Shown here: piece by piece, positions 33,811 to 43,304 of the stretch
Layout: every line of letters begins with the position of its first letter
How positions within the stretch are numbered: position 1 is the first letter of the stretch
Assembly: GCF_025854275.1 (NCBI RefSeq)
Contig: NZ_CP107567.1
Span: forward strand, 7,192,001 to 7,256,000
Source of the DNA: Streptomyces peucetius
GTDB lineage: Bacteria > Actinomycetota > Actinomycetes > Streptomycetales > Streptomycetaceae
Direction: 5' to 3'
DNA length: 64,000 bases
The notes under the pieces: generated by a model
Told to the model about the DNA's origin: nothing
What the model saw: the letters and a program-made list of their open reading frames with translations, nothing else
The model's database searches: none
Made by a program: the position numbers and the translations under genes

Positions 33811-35049
33811 TCAGGGGCGGATCCCGTCGCAGGTGATGGGCAGATGCCGGGGCCCGCGCAGCACGGCGTTCTGGCGGTACGGGGGCGGATCCTCCAGCAG
33901 ACGTGGGTTCTCCAGCCTGCGGGCCAGTTCCGACAGGGCGAGCTGGGCCTCCAGCCGGGCGAGCGGCGCGCCGAAGCAACTGTGGATGCCGCTGCCCAGG
34001 CCGAGGTGCTGGATGTCCCGGCGGTCGGGGTCGAAGCGGTCCGGGTCCTCGAAGCGCTGGGGATCGCGGTTGCCGGACGCCAGAACCAGCCAGAGGGAGG
34101 CGCCCTTGGGGATGGTGACGCCGCGGACCTCGATGTCGGTGAGGGTGGTGCGCTGCGGCACCAGCTGCACCGGCGGCTCGAAGCGCAGCAACTCCTCGAC
34201 GATGGGCACGGCCAGCCGCGGATCCGCACGCAGCCGTTGCAGGACGTCGGGGTTGCGCATCAGGGTCAGCATTCCGTTGGTGACGAGGTTGACGGTGGTC
34301 TCGTGCCCCGCGATCAGCAACAGCGCGGCGGTGCTGAGCAGTTCCATCGTCGTCATGGTGCCGTCCTGGCCCTTGGTCGTCGCCAGCTCGGAGAGCATGT
34401 CGTCCCCGGGCTTCTTGCGGCGCTCCTCGATCAGGCCGGCCAAGTACATGCCCAGCTGCATACGGGCGTCGTGCGAGACCTTGCCCCGTTCGGCGGGATC
34501 CGCGTCCGGGTCGGGGTCCAGGCTCGCGGCGATGGTGTCCGCCCAGGTGTGGAAGCGCGCCTCGTCCTCGCGCGGCACCCCGAGCAGCCGGCAGATCACC
34601 GTCACGGGGAAGGGGTACGAGAACTGCTCCACCAACTCGATCCGGCCTGGGTCGCCGATGCCGTCGATGAGGCCGGAGACGATGCCGTGGAGCTCTCCAC
34701 GCATTCCGTCGATCCGGTGGGGGGAGTGCGGCGGGCCGAAGGTCCGGTTCGTCATGTGTCGCAGCCGATCGTGCTCCGGCGGGTCGAGCCGCAGGAAGCT
34801 CGGTGGCAGGGCGCTCTCCTCCTCCTGTGCCGACTCGGCCAGCGGGTCGCGGACGGTCGATGCCAGATTGCGGGCGTCGGAACTGATCCGGGGATCGTGG
34901 AGGAGGCTGCGGATCTCGTAGTAGGTGCTGACGACGTACGGCCCGTCTTCTTCCCGGTGGACCGGTGTCTTGCGCAGCTCTTCGTAAATCGGGTACGGAT
35001 CGGCGCGGTTGGCGTAGTCCAGGATCTGGTGCAGCAGGGATTGCGTCAT
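33811..35049 (-). CDS. Cytochrome P450
   Basis: The 412-residue P450 has the I-helix LIAGHETTVNLV (acid-alcohol pair as E-T), the K-helix EELLRFEPP, and the haem loop LGLGSGIHSCFGAPLARLE with the axial Cys. The SFLRLDPPEHDRLR motif in the C helix is typical of bacterial class I enzymes. The substrate is unknown. ATG 35049 lies 28 bp after the ferredoxin reductase stop, so the ferredoxin, reductase and P450 genes form one operon that encodes its own electron transfer chain. Confidence 0.93.
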   Translation of the reverse strand: MTQSLLHQILDYANRADPYPIYEELRKTPVHREEDGPYVVSTYYEIRSLLHDPRISSDARNLASTVRDPLAESAQEEESALPPSFLRLDPPEHDRLRHMTNRTFGPPHSPHRIDGMRGELHGIVSGLIDGIGDPGRIELVEQFSYPFPVTVICRLLGVPREDEARFHTWADTIAASLDPDPDADPAERGKVSHDARMQLGMYLAGLIEERRKKPGDDMLSELATTKGQDGTMTTMELLSTAALLLIAGHETTVNLVTNGMLTLMRNPDVLQRLRADPRLAVPIVEELLRFEPPVQLVPQRTTLTDIEVRGVTIPKGASLWLVLASGNRDPQRFEDPDRFDPDRRDIQHLGLGSGIHSCFGAPLARLEAQLALSELARRLENPRLLEDPPPYRQNAVLRGPRHLPITCDGIRP

Positions 35050-35077
35050 GGCGGGTCCTCGTGGCCGTGCGGGTCGG

Positions 35078-36469
35078 TCAGTGCGCGGGGGTGAACGTCA
35101 TCCTGCGGTCGGCCGGCGAGTATCCGCTGAGGGTCACAGTGGGGCCGTGGGTCGGGACCGACGGGTCGGGGAAGTCTGCGTCCATCGGCCGCTGTCCGTC
35201 CGGGTGCCGGTCGACCGTCGGGAACGGTGGCGGGAACGGCGCGGTGGTCTCGATCAGCTCCTGGTAGAACGGCAGCCACCGGGCATGGTCGAAGGCGACC
35301 GTGCCGATGACGCGACCCTGGTATCCGTAGACGCCGATGAACCTGCGACTGTCGAGCGTGCCCTGCGAGACCATGATCTCCGTCCCCAGCGACGGCACAC
35401 CGACGGACTTGATGTTTACGCCGAACTGCGAGGACCAGAAGGCCGGCACCCACATGTGGGGGAGTCGGTCGGCGCTCTCGCTGAGCATGTTGTGCGCCGC
35501 GATCCCGGCCTGGGCGACGGCGTTGCCCCAGTGCTCCAGGGACAGGAACTGGTAGCCGAACAAGGCGTGCGGGGAGCGGGCGACGTCGCCGGCCACATAA
35601 ATGTCGTCGGTCACGATTCCGCGGATGTCGAATGCGCGGCAGCCGGCGTCACAGGCGATGCCGCGGGGGCCGGCCCCGAGTCCCGACCCGGCGAGCCATT
35701 CGGTGTTGCGGGTGGCGCCGAGCGAGACGACCACCACGTCGGTCTCCACGGTGGAGCCGTCGGACAGATGCGCCGCGCGTACCCGTCCGGAGGAGTCTCC
35801 TTCCAGAGCGGTGACCATGACCCCGCACCGCAGATCCACGCCGTGCTCGCGCTGGAGGTCGGCGGCGACGGCGCCGACCACCCCGCCGAGCGCGCCGACC
35901 AGGGGTGTGGCACCGCGCTCTGCGACGGTGACGGGGAGGCCGCGTTCGCGGCAGGCGGAGGCGATTTCCGAGCCGGTGAACCCGGCGCCGATGACGAAGA
36001 CCCGCTTCGGGCCCTCGGCGAGCCGCCGCGCGAGCGCGGCGCCGTCCTCGCGTGTCCGCAGCACGAAGACGCCGTCGAGTTCCGCCTCGGCCTCACGCGG
36101 CCACGGTCGGGCCCGCACGCCGGTTGCGATCAGCAGCCTGTCGTACGGCACCTCGTCGCCGTCGGCCAGCCGCACTCGCCTGGCGGCCATGTCCAGCCCG
36201 GTGGCCGGGACGCCGAGCCGCCAGGTCGCGTCGACGGCCCGGCGCCTGGGCAGCGCGGTGCGGTCGGCGGTCGTCATGCCCAGCAGTACCTGCTTGGACA
36301 GCGGGGGTCGGTCGTACGGCTCGTAGGGTTCGTCGCCGATCATCGTCAGTGAACCCTCGAAGCCCTTGTCGCGCAGGGTCTCTGCAGCCCGCAGGCCCGC
36401 CAGCGAGGCGCCGACGACTACGATGCGACCCTCACGCTTGAGCCGTTCCAGGGATCCGTCAGCGGTCAC
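35078..36469 (-). CDS. FAD-dependent ferredoxin reductase of the P450 cassette
   Basis: The 463-residue protein has two dinucleotide motifs: VVVGASLAGLRAAETLR near the N-terminus for FAD and VFVIGAGFTGSEIASACRER near residue 155 for NAD(P)H. RPPLSKQVL and IYVAGDVARSPH (C-terminal FAD loop) are typical of putidaredoxin-reductase-like enzymes. A C-terminal extension of about 55 residues follows. GTG 36469 overlaps the ferredoxin 3' end by 11 bp. It should pass electrons from NAD(P)H to the adjacent ferredoxin. Confidence 0.9.
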   Translation of the reverse strand: MTADGSLERLKREGRIVVVGASLAGLRAAETLRDKGFEGSLTMIGDEPYEPYDRPPLSKQVLLGMTTADRTALPRRRAVDATWRLGVPATGLDMAARRVRLADGDEVPYDRLLIATGVRARPWPREAEAELDGVFVLRTREDGAALARRLAEGPKRVFVIGAGFTGSEIASACRERGLPVTVAERGATPLVGALGGVVGAVAADLQREHGVDLRCGVMVTALEGDSSGRVRAAHLSDGSTVETDVVVVSLGATRNTEWLAGSGLGAGPRGIACDAGCRAFDIRGIVTDDIYVAGDVARSPHALFGYQFLSLEHWGNAVAQAGIAAHNMLSESADRLPHMWVPAFWSSQFGVNIKSVGVPSLGTEIMVSQGTLDSRRFIGVYGYQGRVIGTVAFDHARWLPFYQELIETTAPFPPPFPTVDRHPDGQRPMDADFPDPSVPTHGPTVTLSGYSPADRRMTFTPAH

Positions 36470-36686
36470 CGGACACCGCCTCGGCCGGTTCGTCCATCTC
36501 ATCGACGAGGATGGCCTGGACGGGGCAGGCTGCGGAGGCCTGTGCCAGCCTCTCGCGCTGTGCCTCATCGGGCTCAGGGCTGTAGAGCAGCCCCTCCTCG
36601 CCGTGCATGACGAAGACTTCGGGGGCGAGGAAGGCGCACTGCGCGTACCCCTGACAGCGGTTCAGGTCGACGACAAGCTTTACCAA
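36459..36686 (-). CDS. [3Fe-4S]-type ferredoxin of the P450 cassette
   Basis: The protein of about 75 residues reads VKLVVDLNRCQGYAQCAFLA and later SAACPVQAI. The pattern C-x2-Y-x2-C...CP has Tyr where a four-cluster ferredoxin has Cys, so a three-cysteine [3Fe-4S] cluster is expected, as in many P450 partner ferredoxins. TTG 36686 has GGAGAGG upstream and matches the family start; TTG 36704 would add six residues. It overlaps the reductase gene. Confidence 0.88.
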   Translation of the reverse strand: MVKLVVDLNRCQGYAQCAFLAPEVFVMHGEEGLLYSPEPDEAQRERLAQASAACPVQAILVDEMDEPAEAVSGDR

Positions 36687-36794
36687 GGGATCGGTCCTCT
36701 CCAACGGCCTCGGGTCCCTCCCTGAGACAACCTTCGGGGGTCGAAGGAGATGCGGCGACGAGGAGAAGACCGTTGGAGTGAGCGCCGCACCGGC

Positions 36795-37433
36795 TCAGAC
36801 CGGGTCGGCGGGCCGTGACCGGGTGGGGCGCCGGCCTCCCAGGATGTACAGGCCGACGACCAGGGCCCAGGCCGGAAAGACCAGTTCGGACCACGGCAGG
36901 TCGGCTCCGACCACGAGAAGCGTCAGGCCTGTCAGATAGCCGAGGAAGACAAGCGGGCGAGGGAAGATGCCGAGTCGGCCACCGATGCTCGAGGTCGTGA
37001 AGATGAACACCGCCGCCATCCGCATCGTGTACGTGGTCAGCAGGGTGTAGGCGAAGTGGCGGCCGAAAGGCGAGGGCTGCTGGCTCTGGTCCAGCACGGT
37101 CCCGGCCGCGGCGGCGCTGCCGAACAGCGTGGCGACGAAGACCAGTCCGCTGCCCAGGAACACGGTGGATACGAACCGGTCCTCCGCCTCACCGGCCTGT
37201 TCGCGCAGGGCGCCCATGAACCACAGGAAGGCGATCCCGGCGAACGGAAGCAGCGCAAGCGCCGTCTGCACGGCGTCCCGTTGCCCGGCGTCGACGGTGA
37301 TGTCGTCCCCGTCAGCCCCGCCGGGCAGGGCAATGCGCACCAGGACGATCGCCGCAGCCATCAGGATGGCGAACACCACCCCGGCGATCCCGGCAGCCCG
37401 CGGTGTCCCGAGGCGCTCGTGCTTCGATCCCAT
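36795..37433 (-). CDS. Integral membrane protein, unknown function
   Basis: The 212-residue protein has about six hydrophobic segments, for example GIAGVVFAILMAAAIVLVRI, ALALLPFAGIAFLWFMGAL, RMAAVFIFTTSSIGG and LVFLGYLTGLTLLVVGADL. I do not recognise the family. It lies 90-110 bp upstream of the ferredoxin gene on the same strand, so it may share its transcript. ATG 37433 has GAGG upstream. Confidence 0.6.
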   Translation of the reverse strand: MGSKHERLGTPRAAGIAGVVFAILMAAAIVLVRIALPGGADGDDITVDAGQRDAVQTALALLPFAGIAFLWFMGALREQAGEAEDRFVSTVFLGSGLVFVATLFGSAAAAGTVLDQSQQPSPFGRHFAYTLLTTYTMRMAAVFIFTTSSIGGRLGIFPRPLVFLGYLTGLTLLVVGADLPWSELVFPAWALVVGLYILGGRRPTRSRPADPV

Positions 37434-37672
37434 GCTTCCTCGCTCTCTGTACTTCTTTCGTACAGACAGCAGTGCTTCGGAAGATCGCGCCACCGGGGCC
37501 GCCCGGGAGGACGAGCGTGGTGCGCCGTACAGGTCACGCACGACGCCGGCTGTCCGATGTCGTCCGGCGGGGCTCGCCGGGCCGCCGCCGAGGACGAGCA
37601 GCCCGCATCCACTGCTACGGCTCGGGGCGCCGGGCCGGCTCTCCACGCCGGCTCCGCCCGCGTCCGCCGACG

Positions 37673-38137
37673 TCAGTCGGAGGTTGTCAACTGGAGCTTG
37701 AACCCGACGTGCGAGGCGGTGAAGCCGAGTCGCTCGTAGAACCGGTGTGCGTCGGTGCGGGTCGCGTCCGAGGTCAGCTGGACCAGCGAGCAGCCCTGCC
37801 GGCGGGACTCCTCGATCGCCCACTCGATGAAGTGCTGCCCGAGACCCCGGCCCCGCTCCGAGCCGGCCACGCGCACCCCTTCGATGATCGAGCGGGTACT
37901 GCCGCGGCGCGACAGGCCGGGCACGAAGGTCAGTTGGAGCGTGCCGACCACGGCCCCGCCTCGCTCGGCCACCATCAGGAACTGGTCCGGATCGGTCCGC
38001 AGACGCTCGTACGCCGTCCGATAGGGCGTCATGTCGTCGGGCGACTCCCGGGTCGCCCCCAGCGGGTCGTCGGCGAGCATGGCCACGATGGCGGGGAGGT
38101 CGTCCGCGACGGCGGACCTGATCACAACATCCGTCAT
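37673..38137 (-). CDS. GNAT-family N-acetyltransferase
   Basis: The 154-residue protein is a single GNAT domain: VVIRSAVADDLPAIVAMLAD, GAVVGTLQLTFVPGL (beta 4), IIEGVRVAGSERGRGLGQHF (acetyl-CoA loop RGRGLG), LVQLTSDATRTDAHRFYERL and the terminal GFKLQL. The acceptor is unknown. ATG 38137 is the family start. Confidence 0.88.
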   Translation of the reverse strand: MTDVVIRSAVADDLPAIVAMLADDPLGATRESPDDMTPYRTAYERLRTDPDQFLMVAERGGAVVGTLQLTFVPGLSRRGSTRSIIEGVRVAGSERGRGLGQHFIEWAIEESRRQGCSLVQLTSDATRTDAHRFYERLGFTASHVGFKLQLTTSD

Positions 38138-38578
38138 ACGCCGCAGGCTATCCGGGCACCGGTCCGCCACCCGGCGCGGCCCGTGGACCCCGCACCACGA
38201 GATCGTGCAGATGTGCGACCGCGCATATCGGGGACGTGCTCGCCGGCCCGTCGATGGCGGGCCGGCGAGACGTTCGGGACAGTGGTCACGCCTGTATGCG
38301 CAGCCAGGTGTCGCCGGTGCGGAGGCACAGGACGCCGTCGCGGCCCTGGCCGCACCGCATGACGACGCGCCCGGTACATGGGAAGTGGGGAGTATCGGAA
38401 CCGATCGTGCGGAGACCCACCCACCCTGGTCAGTTCTCGGTTCCGCAGGAGCCGGAGCGGGACGAGTTTGGTGGGGCCAACTGCATCGATAGAGCCAGGA
38501 CGTGGTCGGCCTGGTCATCGCGGTGGTGGTGCCGGCCGTCTCCGCTCACGACAGCGGAGCAGATGCTCAGCTCCGCCA
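38138..38578. other. Intergenic region without recognised gene
   Basis: About 440 bp. A short minus-strand frame near 38285-38365 reads MRCGQGRDGVLCLRTGDTWL and then stops; it may be the tail of a lost gene. No other feature was seen. Confidence 0.3.
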
Positions 38579-39529
38579 TCAGGTTTCGCTGAAGGTTCGT
38601 CGGTAGGCGCCGGGTGTGGTGCCGAGATGGGCCCGGAATCGGCGGCGCAGGTTGACCGCCGAGGCGAGTCCGACCCGGGTGGCGATGGTGTCGACGGGTA
38701 GGTCGGTCTGTTCCAGCAGCGCCCGTGCCACGTCGAGGCGCTGGCCGAGCAGCCACTGTCCCGGGCTGGTGCCGAGCTGTTCGGTGAACCGCCGGGCGAG
38801 GGTTCGGCTGGACAGTCCGGCGCGTTCGGCGAGGTGGTCGAGGGTCAGTCGGGTGTCGAGGTGGGAGGTGGCCCACTCCAGCAGCGGCGCCAACGATTCG
38901 TCCGCCCTGGCCGGTGCGGGCTGGGCGGCGTACTGGAGTTGGCTGCCCTCCCGGTGCGGCGGCAGGACCATGCGCCGGGCGATCTGGGCGGCGTACGCCG
39001 CGCCGTGATCGGAACGCACCAGGTGCAGGCACAGGTCGATGCCCGCGCCGGTCCCGGCGCTGGTCGCCACGTCGCCGTGGTCCACGAAAAGCACGTCCGG
39101 ATCCACCTGCACCTCGGGGAAGGTGGCGGCGAACCTGGCGGCGCTGCGCCAGTGGGTGGTGGCACGGCGGCCGTCGAGCAGTCCGGCCTGAGCGACGACG
39201 AACGCCCCCGTGCAGATGGCGACGATTCTCGCCCCGCGCCGGTGGGCGCCCCGCAGCGCCTCGGTGACGTTCGGCGGCACGGGTGCGCCGGGCGGCTGCC
39301 AGCCGGGGACGACCACGGTGTCCGCCTTCCGTAGGGCGGCCAGCCCCGCCTCGACGAGCATCGCGTAACCGGCGGTGGTCGGCAGAGGTCCGGGACGCTC
39401 GGCGCAGACCCGGAAGCTGTAGTGGGGCGGCGCGTCCTGTGGGACGGTGCTGAAGACTTCGGAGGCACAGGCCAGCTCGAAGGGCGACTGCGGCGGGGTG
39501 AGCAGGGCCACCACCCGATGAAGGGGCAT
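38579..39529 (-). CDS. GlxA-type AraC regulator (DJ-1/PfpI plus AraC domain)
   Basis: The 316-residue protein has an N-terminal DJ-1/PfpI-like domain (VVALLTPPQSPFELACASEV, ADTVVVPGWQ, IVAICTGAFVVAQAGLLDGR with the nucleophile-elbow Cys, ATTHWRSA) and a C-terminal AraC double HTH from about residue 215 (LTLDHLAERAGLSSRTLARR, FTEQLGTSPGQWLLGQRLD, IATRVGLASAVNLRRRF). GlxA-type regulators control catabolic or morphological genes. It is divergent from the alpha/beta hydrolase, 71 bp away, which is its likely target. Confidence 0.9.
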   Translation of the reverse strand: MPLHRVVALLTPPQSPFELACASEVFSTVPQDAPPHYSFRVCAERPGPLPTTAGYAMLVEAGLAALRKADTVVVPGWQPPGAPVPPNVTEALRGAHRRGARIVAICTGAFVVAQAGLLDGRRATTHWRSAARFAATFPEVQVDPDVLFVDHGDVATSAGTGAGIDLCLHLVRSDHGAAYAAQIARRMVLPPHREGSQLQYAAQPAPARADESLAPLLEWATSHLDTRLTLDHLAERAGLSSRTLARRFTEQLGTSPGQWLLGQRLDVARALLEQTDLPVDTIATRVGLASAVNLRRRFRAHLGTTPGAYRRTFSET

Positions 39530-39600
39530 GGCAGGAATGTACCTGAGGATGTCGTTCTAGACTCTCGGCGGGGAGGGCCGGCCCCGGTCACAGTGGACCC

Positions 39601-40440
39601 ATGAGCGAAATCACCGAAACGACAGTGCTGCGGACCGAGATCCAGGTCGACGGCGAGACGGCCAGCTACCTGACCGTGGAGCAGGACGGCCCGGCCGTGT
39701 TGCTGCTGCACGGAACGTACTGGAGCCGGGTCTGGCTTCCGGTGCTGGACCGCCTTGCTGAGGCGGGGCTGCGACCCGTCGCGGTCGACCTCCCCGGACT
39801 TGGGCGCTCGGGAGGTGAACTCACCCTGGAAACGGGCACGGTCCCAGCCCTCGCGGACTGGGTGGCGCGCTTCGCGTCTGCGCTGACGCTCTCCGGGCCG
39901 ATCGCCGTAGCGGGTCATGACATCGGCGGCGCCGTCGCCCAGCACCTCCTCGTCCACGATCAGCTGGAAGTGTCCCGGCTGGCATTGGTCAATTCGGTCA
40001 CCTACGATTCCTGGCCGGTGTCCAGCGTGGCCCGTTTCCGGGACCCGGAGGTCGTCGCCGCGACCACCGCCGATGAGATTCTCGCCGCCCGCCGGCAAGC
40101 CGTGACAGCAGCGCTGGCTGATGCCGCCACCGAGCAGCGGATCGCGGACTACCTGGATCCGTGGACCGATGCGCGGGTTCGCCGCTCCTGGATGGCCATG
40201 GCCGGCGCGGCCGACAACCGCTACACCCGCGATGCCGTTCCCGCGCTGCGGCAGAACGCGACACCCAAGTTGCTGATCTGGGGCGAGGACGACGGCTTCC
40301 AGAAGGTGGAGTACGCCGAGCGGTTCGCCTCGGAGATCCCGCACACCACACTCATACGTGTCCCGGATGCAGGGCACATCCCCACGGAGAACGCGCCCGG
40401 CCGGATCGCCCGCGCGCTCGTCGACTTCTTCACGGCGTAG
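39601..40440 (+). CDS. Alpha/beta hydrolase with Asp nucleophile
   Basis: The 279-residue protein has the oxyanion loop LLLHGTYWSRVW, DLPGLGRSGGE, the nucleophile elbow VAGHDIGGAVAQHLL, the acid in LLIWGEDDGFQKVE and the catalytic His in VPDAGHIPTENAP. Asp in G-H-D-I-G replaces the Ser of esterases, as in haloalkane dehalogenases and epoxide hydrolases, so hydrolysis of an epoxide or C-halogen bond is likelier than ester cleavage. The ATG is at 39601. Confidence 0.85.
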   Translation: MSEITETTVLRTEIQVDGETASYLTVEQDGPAVLLLHGTYWSRVWLPVLDRLAEAGLRPVAVDLPGLGRSGGELTLETGTVPALADWVARFASALTLSGPIAVAGHDIGGAVAQHLLVHDQLEVSRLALVNSVTYDSWPVSSVARFRDPEVVAATTADEILAARRQAVTAALADAATEQRIADYLDPWTDARVRRSWMAMAGAADNRYTRDAVPALRQNATPKLLIWGEDDGFQKVEYAERFASEIPHTTLIRVPDAGHIPTENAPGRIARALVDFFTA

Positions 40441-40573
40441 AGGTCCCGACTGGCCATTTCAGGATGAATACGGATGCCGGACGATCTTGCGTGTGATGAC
40501 CTGGGGCAGCGTGCGGCGCCGCCTACTTCCCACGGGTCTCCTTGGAGGAGTGAGGGATGCCCGACTCGTGACG

Positions 40574-40796
40574 TCAGCCGGTGGGGCGGGGTTGGGTTGG
40601 AAGGACCCGCACTCGTGTCGCGGGGGTGGTGAGCTCGGTCCGCAACCGCCGGTTTCCGCGGTGAGTTGGTGGACAATCCGGACGAGGGCTTCGAGGTCGG
40701 TTTGGAGGCGTGCGATCTCGGCTTCGTCGCCTTCCCGGAACTCTTTGAGCTTGACGATCTGCTGCCGCAGGCGCTTCGGGAGGCCATCGGCTACTT
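40574..40796 (-). pseudogene. DUF6262/TnpC-like transposon-helper remnant
   Basis: The minus frame reads DGLPKRLRQQIVKLKEFREG, DEAEIARLQTDLEALVRIVH and QLTAE. After what looks like a 1-base loss near 40650 a second frame continues NRRLRTEL. This is the C-terminal coiled coil of small proteins (DUF6262 type) found with tyrosine-recombinase transposons of actinomycetes. The N-terminus is missing. Its 5' border meets the first copy of the 55-bp repeat exactly. Confidence 0.55.
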
Positions 40797-40851
40797 GACC
40801 AGCCGGTGCCGCCGCCCGACCGCGGGCCGCTGCCCCTGCGGCTGGTGCTGC
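40797..40851. repeat. 55-bp direct repeat, copy 1
   Basis: This segment is identical over 55 bp to 41535-41589, an internal part of the oxygenase gene (codons around [19 protein letters not shown]). Copy 1 lies 114 bp upstream of that gene's start, next to the transposon-helper remnant. Confidence 0.9.
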
Positions 40852-40964
40852 CAGGACGAGTGGGCCGCGTTCGTGTCACTCGCTGCGGGGTAGTGCCGGC
40901 GGGGCGGCACTGCCGCGAGTCGCATACTGGGAGGTGACCGACCGGGCACACCCCAGGAGAGCCG

Positions 40965-41840
40965 ATGAGCCCCGCAGCCAGCGACGAACCCCTGCCGCCT
41001 CAGCCCGGAGGCGTGCTCTGGGGTCTCGCCGGTGACGTCCGGGCCCTGCTGATGCTGCCCGCCGCGCTCACCATGCAGGTCGCCCACCCCGCCGTCGGCG
41101 CGGGTGTCGACGAGCACTCCGTCTTCCGCACCGACCCCTGGGGCCGCGGCGAGAGGTCCCTGCGCTCGCTCCAGCTGTGGATCTACGGCGGCGAGGCGGC
41201 CGCCGCGGAGGGCCGCAGGCTCCGCGAACTGCACCGCACCATCCAGGGCACCGATGCGCACGGCCGCCGCTACCACGCGCTGAACCCGGCCTACTACTCC
41301 TGGGTCCACGCCACCGGCTTCCCCGTCTACCGGCACGCCGCCCGCTATCTGGTCCGCGAACTCACCGACGCCGAGGAGCGGCAGCTGTATGCGGACTGGC
41401 TCCAGGTCGGCCGGATACTCGGCATCCGCGACCGGGACATGCCGCAGACTCTCGAGGAGTTCTGGCCCTACTACCGCAAGGTGCTCGCCGACGAGCTCGA
41501 GGCCACCGTCGTCGTACGGGAACTGGTGGATGTGGACCAGCCGGTGCCGCCGCCCGACCGCGGGCCGCTGCCCCTGCGGCTGGTGCTGCGCGCACTGTGG
41601 CCGCTGCTGCTGCCGCCGCTGGCCCGCTTCCGCCGGTTCATGACCATCGGGCTGATGCCGCCGGACGCGCGCGAGGCCATCGGCCTGCCCTGGACCGACG
41701 CGCAGGAGCGCCGGCTGCGGCGCTTCGCCCGGGTCGTACGGGCCGTGGTGCCCGTACTCCCCGAGCGGCTGCGCTACCTGCCCCTGGCCCGCGAGGCCCG
41801 CCGGGCGGAGCGGCTCAGGTCAGGCCGCCGCGCGCGATGA
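40965..41840 (+). CDS. MpaB/DUF2236-family oxygenase
   Basis: The 291-residue protein matches the ER-bound oxygenase mpaB/latex-clearing-like DUF2236 family: [58 protein letters not shown] and [20 protein letters not shown]. Family members are haem-dependent and oxidise or cleave isoprenoid chains; the conserved His residues (AHPAV, RYHALNP, SWVHATG) are present. ATG 40965 follows AGGAGAGCCG. Its 3' end overlaps the convergent GH1 stop region (41815-41840). The internal 55 bp at 41535-41589 is repeated upstream. Confidence 0.88.
   Translation: MSPAASDEPLPPQPGGVLWGLAGDVRALLMLPAALTMQVAHPAVGAGVDEHSVFRTDPWGRGERSLRSLQLWIYGGEAAAAEGRRLRELHRTIQGTDAHGRRYHALNPAYYSWVHATGFPVYRHAARYLVRELTDAEERQLYADWLQVGRILGIRDRDMPQTLEEFWPYYRKVLADELEATVVVRELVDVDQPVPPPDRGPLPLRLVLRALWPLLLPPLARFRRFMTIGLMPPDAREAIGLPWTDAQERRLRRFARVVRAVVPVLPERLRYLPLAREARRAERLRSGRRAR
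41535..41589. repeat. 55-bp direct repeat, copy 2 (inside the oxygenase gene)
   Basis: Identical to 40797-40851, and in frame as part of the oxygenase coding sequence, so this is the original copy. Confidence 0.9.
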
Positions 41841-43212
41841 CATCGGCGTACCAGTGGGCGCTGTCCTTGAAGGTGCGGCGCTGCGTCGCGAAGTCGACGT
41901 GCACGATGCCGAACCGCTTGCTGTAGCCGTACGCCCATTCGAAGTTGTCCAGCAGCGACCACAGGAAGTAGCCCCGTACGTCCGCGCCGTCGTCGATCGC
42001 CCGGTGCACCGCCGAGAGGTGGGCGTGCAGATAGGCCACCCGCTCGGGGTCGTGGACCTCGCCGGACGGATCGGCGTAGTCGTCGTACGCCGCGCCGTTC
42101 TCGGTGATCACCAGCGGCACGCCCGGCAGGTCGTCGCGCAGCCGGATCAGCAGGTCGTGCAGGCCGTCGGCGTCGACGGGCCAGTCCATCGCGGTGCGCG
42201 GGCCGGGGGCGGGCAGGAACCGCACGTGCTGCTCGGCGCCGGCCCACGGCGAGGGCGACTCGGAGGAGCCCGCGGCGACGACGGTGGGGGAGTAGTAGTT
42301 GATGCCCAGCGAGTCGATCGGGGTGGCCGCCGCCTCCAGATCGCCGTCCAGGACGAACGACCAGTCCGCGACCGGCGCGGTGTCCCGTACCAGGTCCTCC
42401 GGCAGACGCCCGCGGAAGACCGGGTCGAGGAAGATGCGGTTGCCCACCGCGTCGATGCGGCGGGCCGCGTCCAGGTCGGCCGGTGAGTCCGTGTGGGCCC
42501 GTACCGCGTGGAGGTTGAGGGTCAGTGAGATTTCCGCGGCCGACGGGAGCCCGGCGCGCAGGACCTGCGCGGCCCACCCGTGCGCCAGGTTGAAGTGGTG
42601 GGCGGCGCGCAGCGAGGCGAGCGGGCTGGTGCGGCCGGGGGCGTGGACACCGTTGCCGTAGCCGAGGAAGGCGGCGCACCACGGTTCGTTGAGCGTCGTC
42701 CAGGTCGCCACCCGGTCGCCGAGCGCCTCCGCCATGATTCCCGCGTACTCGCCGAACCGCTGGGCGGTCTCCCGCTGCGGCCAGCCGCCCGCGTCCTCCA
42801 GTTCCTGCGGCAGGTCCCAGTGGTAGAGCGTGGCCACCGGCCGGATGCCGGCGTCGCGCAGTTCGTCGACGAGCCGACGGTAGAAGTCGAGGCCCTTCTG
42901 GACGGCGGGGCCGCGGCCGGTCGGCTGCACCCGCGGCCAGGCGATCGAGAACCGGTAGTCGGTGACCCCGAGGCGGCGCATGAGGGCGACGTCCTCACGC
43001 ATCCGGTGATAGTGGTCGGCCGCGATGTCACCGGTGTCGCCGTTGCGGACCTTGCCCGGGGTGCGGCTGAAGGTGTCCCAGATGGACGGGGTGCGGCCGT
43101 CCTCGGTGGCCGCGCCCTCGATCTGATAGGAGGCGGTGGCGGTGCCCCAGCGGAATCCGGTGGGGAACCGGAGCGTCGTGGTGGTGTCGGGGCGGGCGTC
43201 GAGCGCGGTCAT
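41815..43212 (-). CDS. GH1 beta-glucosidase
   Basis: The 465-residue cytoplasmic enzyme has the GH1 N-terminal signature ([19 protein letters not shown]), the acid/base Glu in [16 protein letters not shown], and the nucleophile Glu in [26 protein letters not shown] and [19 protein letters not shown] are also typical. It should hydrolyse imported beta-gluco-oligosaccharides to glucose. It is the last gene of the operon binding protein - permease - permease - glucosidase (93 bp after the permease). ATG 43212 follows GGAG-poor DNA, but the family start agrees. Confidence 0.92.
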   Translation of the reverse strand: MTALDARPDTTTTLRFPTGFRWGTATASYQIEGAATEDGRTPSIWDTFSRTPGKVRNGDTGDIAADHYHRMREDVALMRRLGVTDYRFSIAWPRVQPTGRGPAVQKGLDFYRRLVDELRDAGIRPVATLYHWDLPQELEDAGGWPQRETAQRFGEYAGIMAEALGDRVATWTTLNEPWCAAFLGYGNGVHAPGRTSPLASLRAAHHFNLAHGWAAQVLRAGLPSAAEISLTLNLHAVRAHTDSPADLDAARRIDAVGNRIFLDPVFRGRLPEDLVRDTAPVADWSFVLDGDLEAAATPIDSLGINYYSPTVVAAGSSESPSPWAGAEQHVRFLPAPGPRTAMDWPVDADGLHDLLIRLRDDLPGVPLVITENGAAYDDYADPSGEVHDPERVAYLHAHLSAVHRAIDDGADVRGYFLWSLLDNFEWAYGYSKRFGIVHVDFATQRRTFKDSAHWYADVIARGGLT

Positions 43213-43304
43213 GAGGTGGTACTCCCGGTAGTGAGCGGAGTGAGACGTGGAGCGAGGAGGGTGCAGGTGCGGGCGTGTATCGGCCCTGATCCGGACGGAG
43301 GGCC

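Noticed and set aside
33811..36704. Secondary-metabolite biosynthetic cluster around the P450
   Set aside because: No synthase, terpene cyclase, NRPS/PKS or tailoring genes are nearby beyond the redox cassette.
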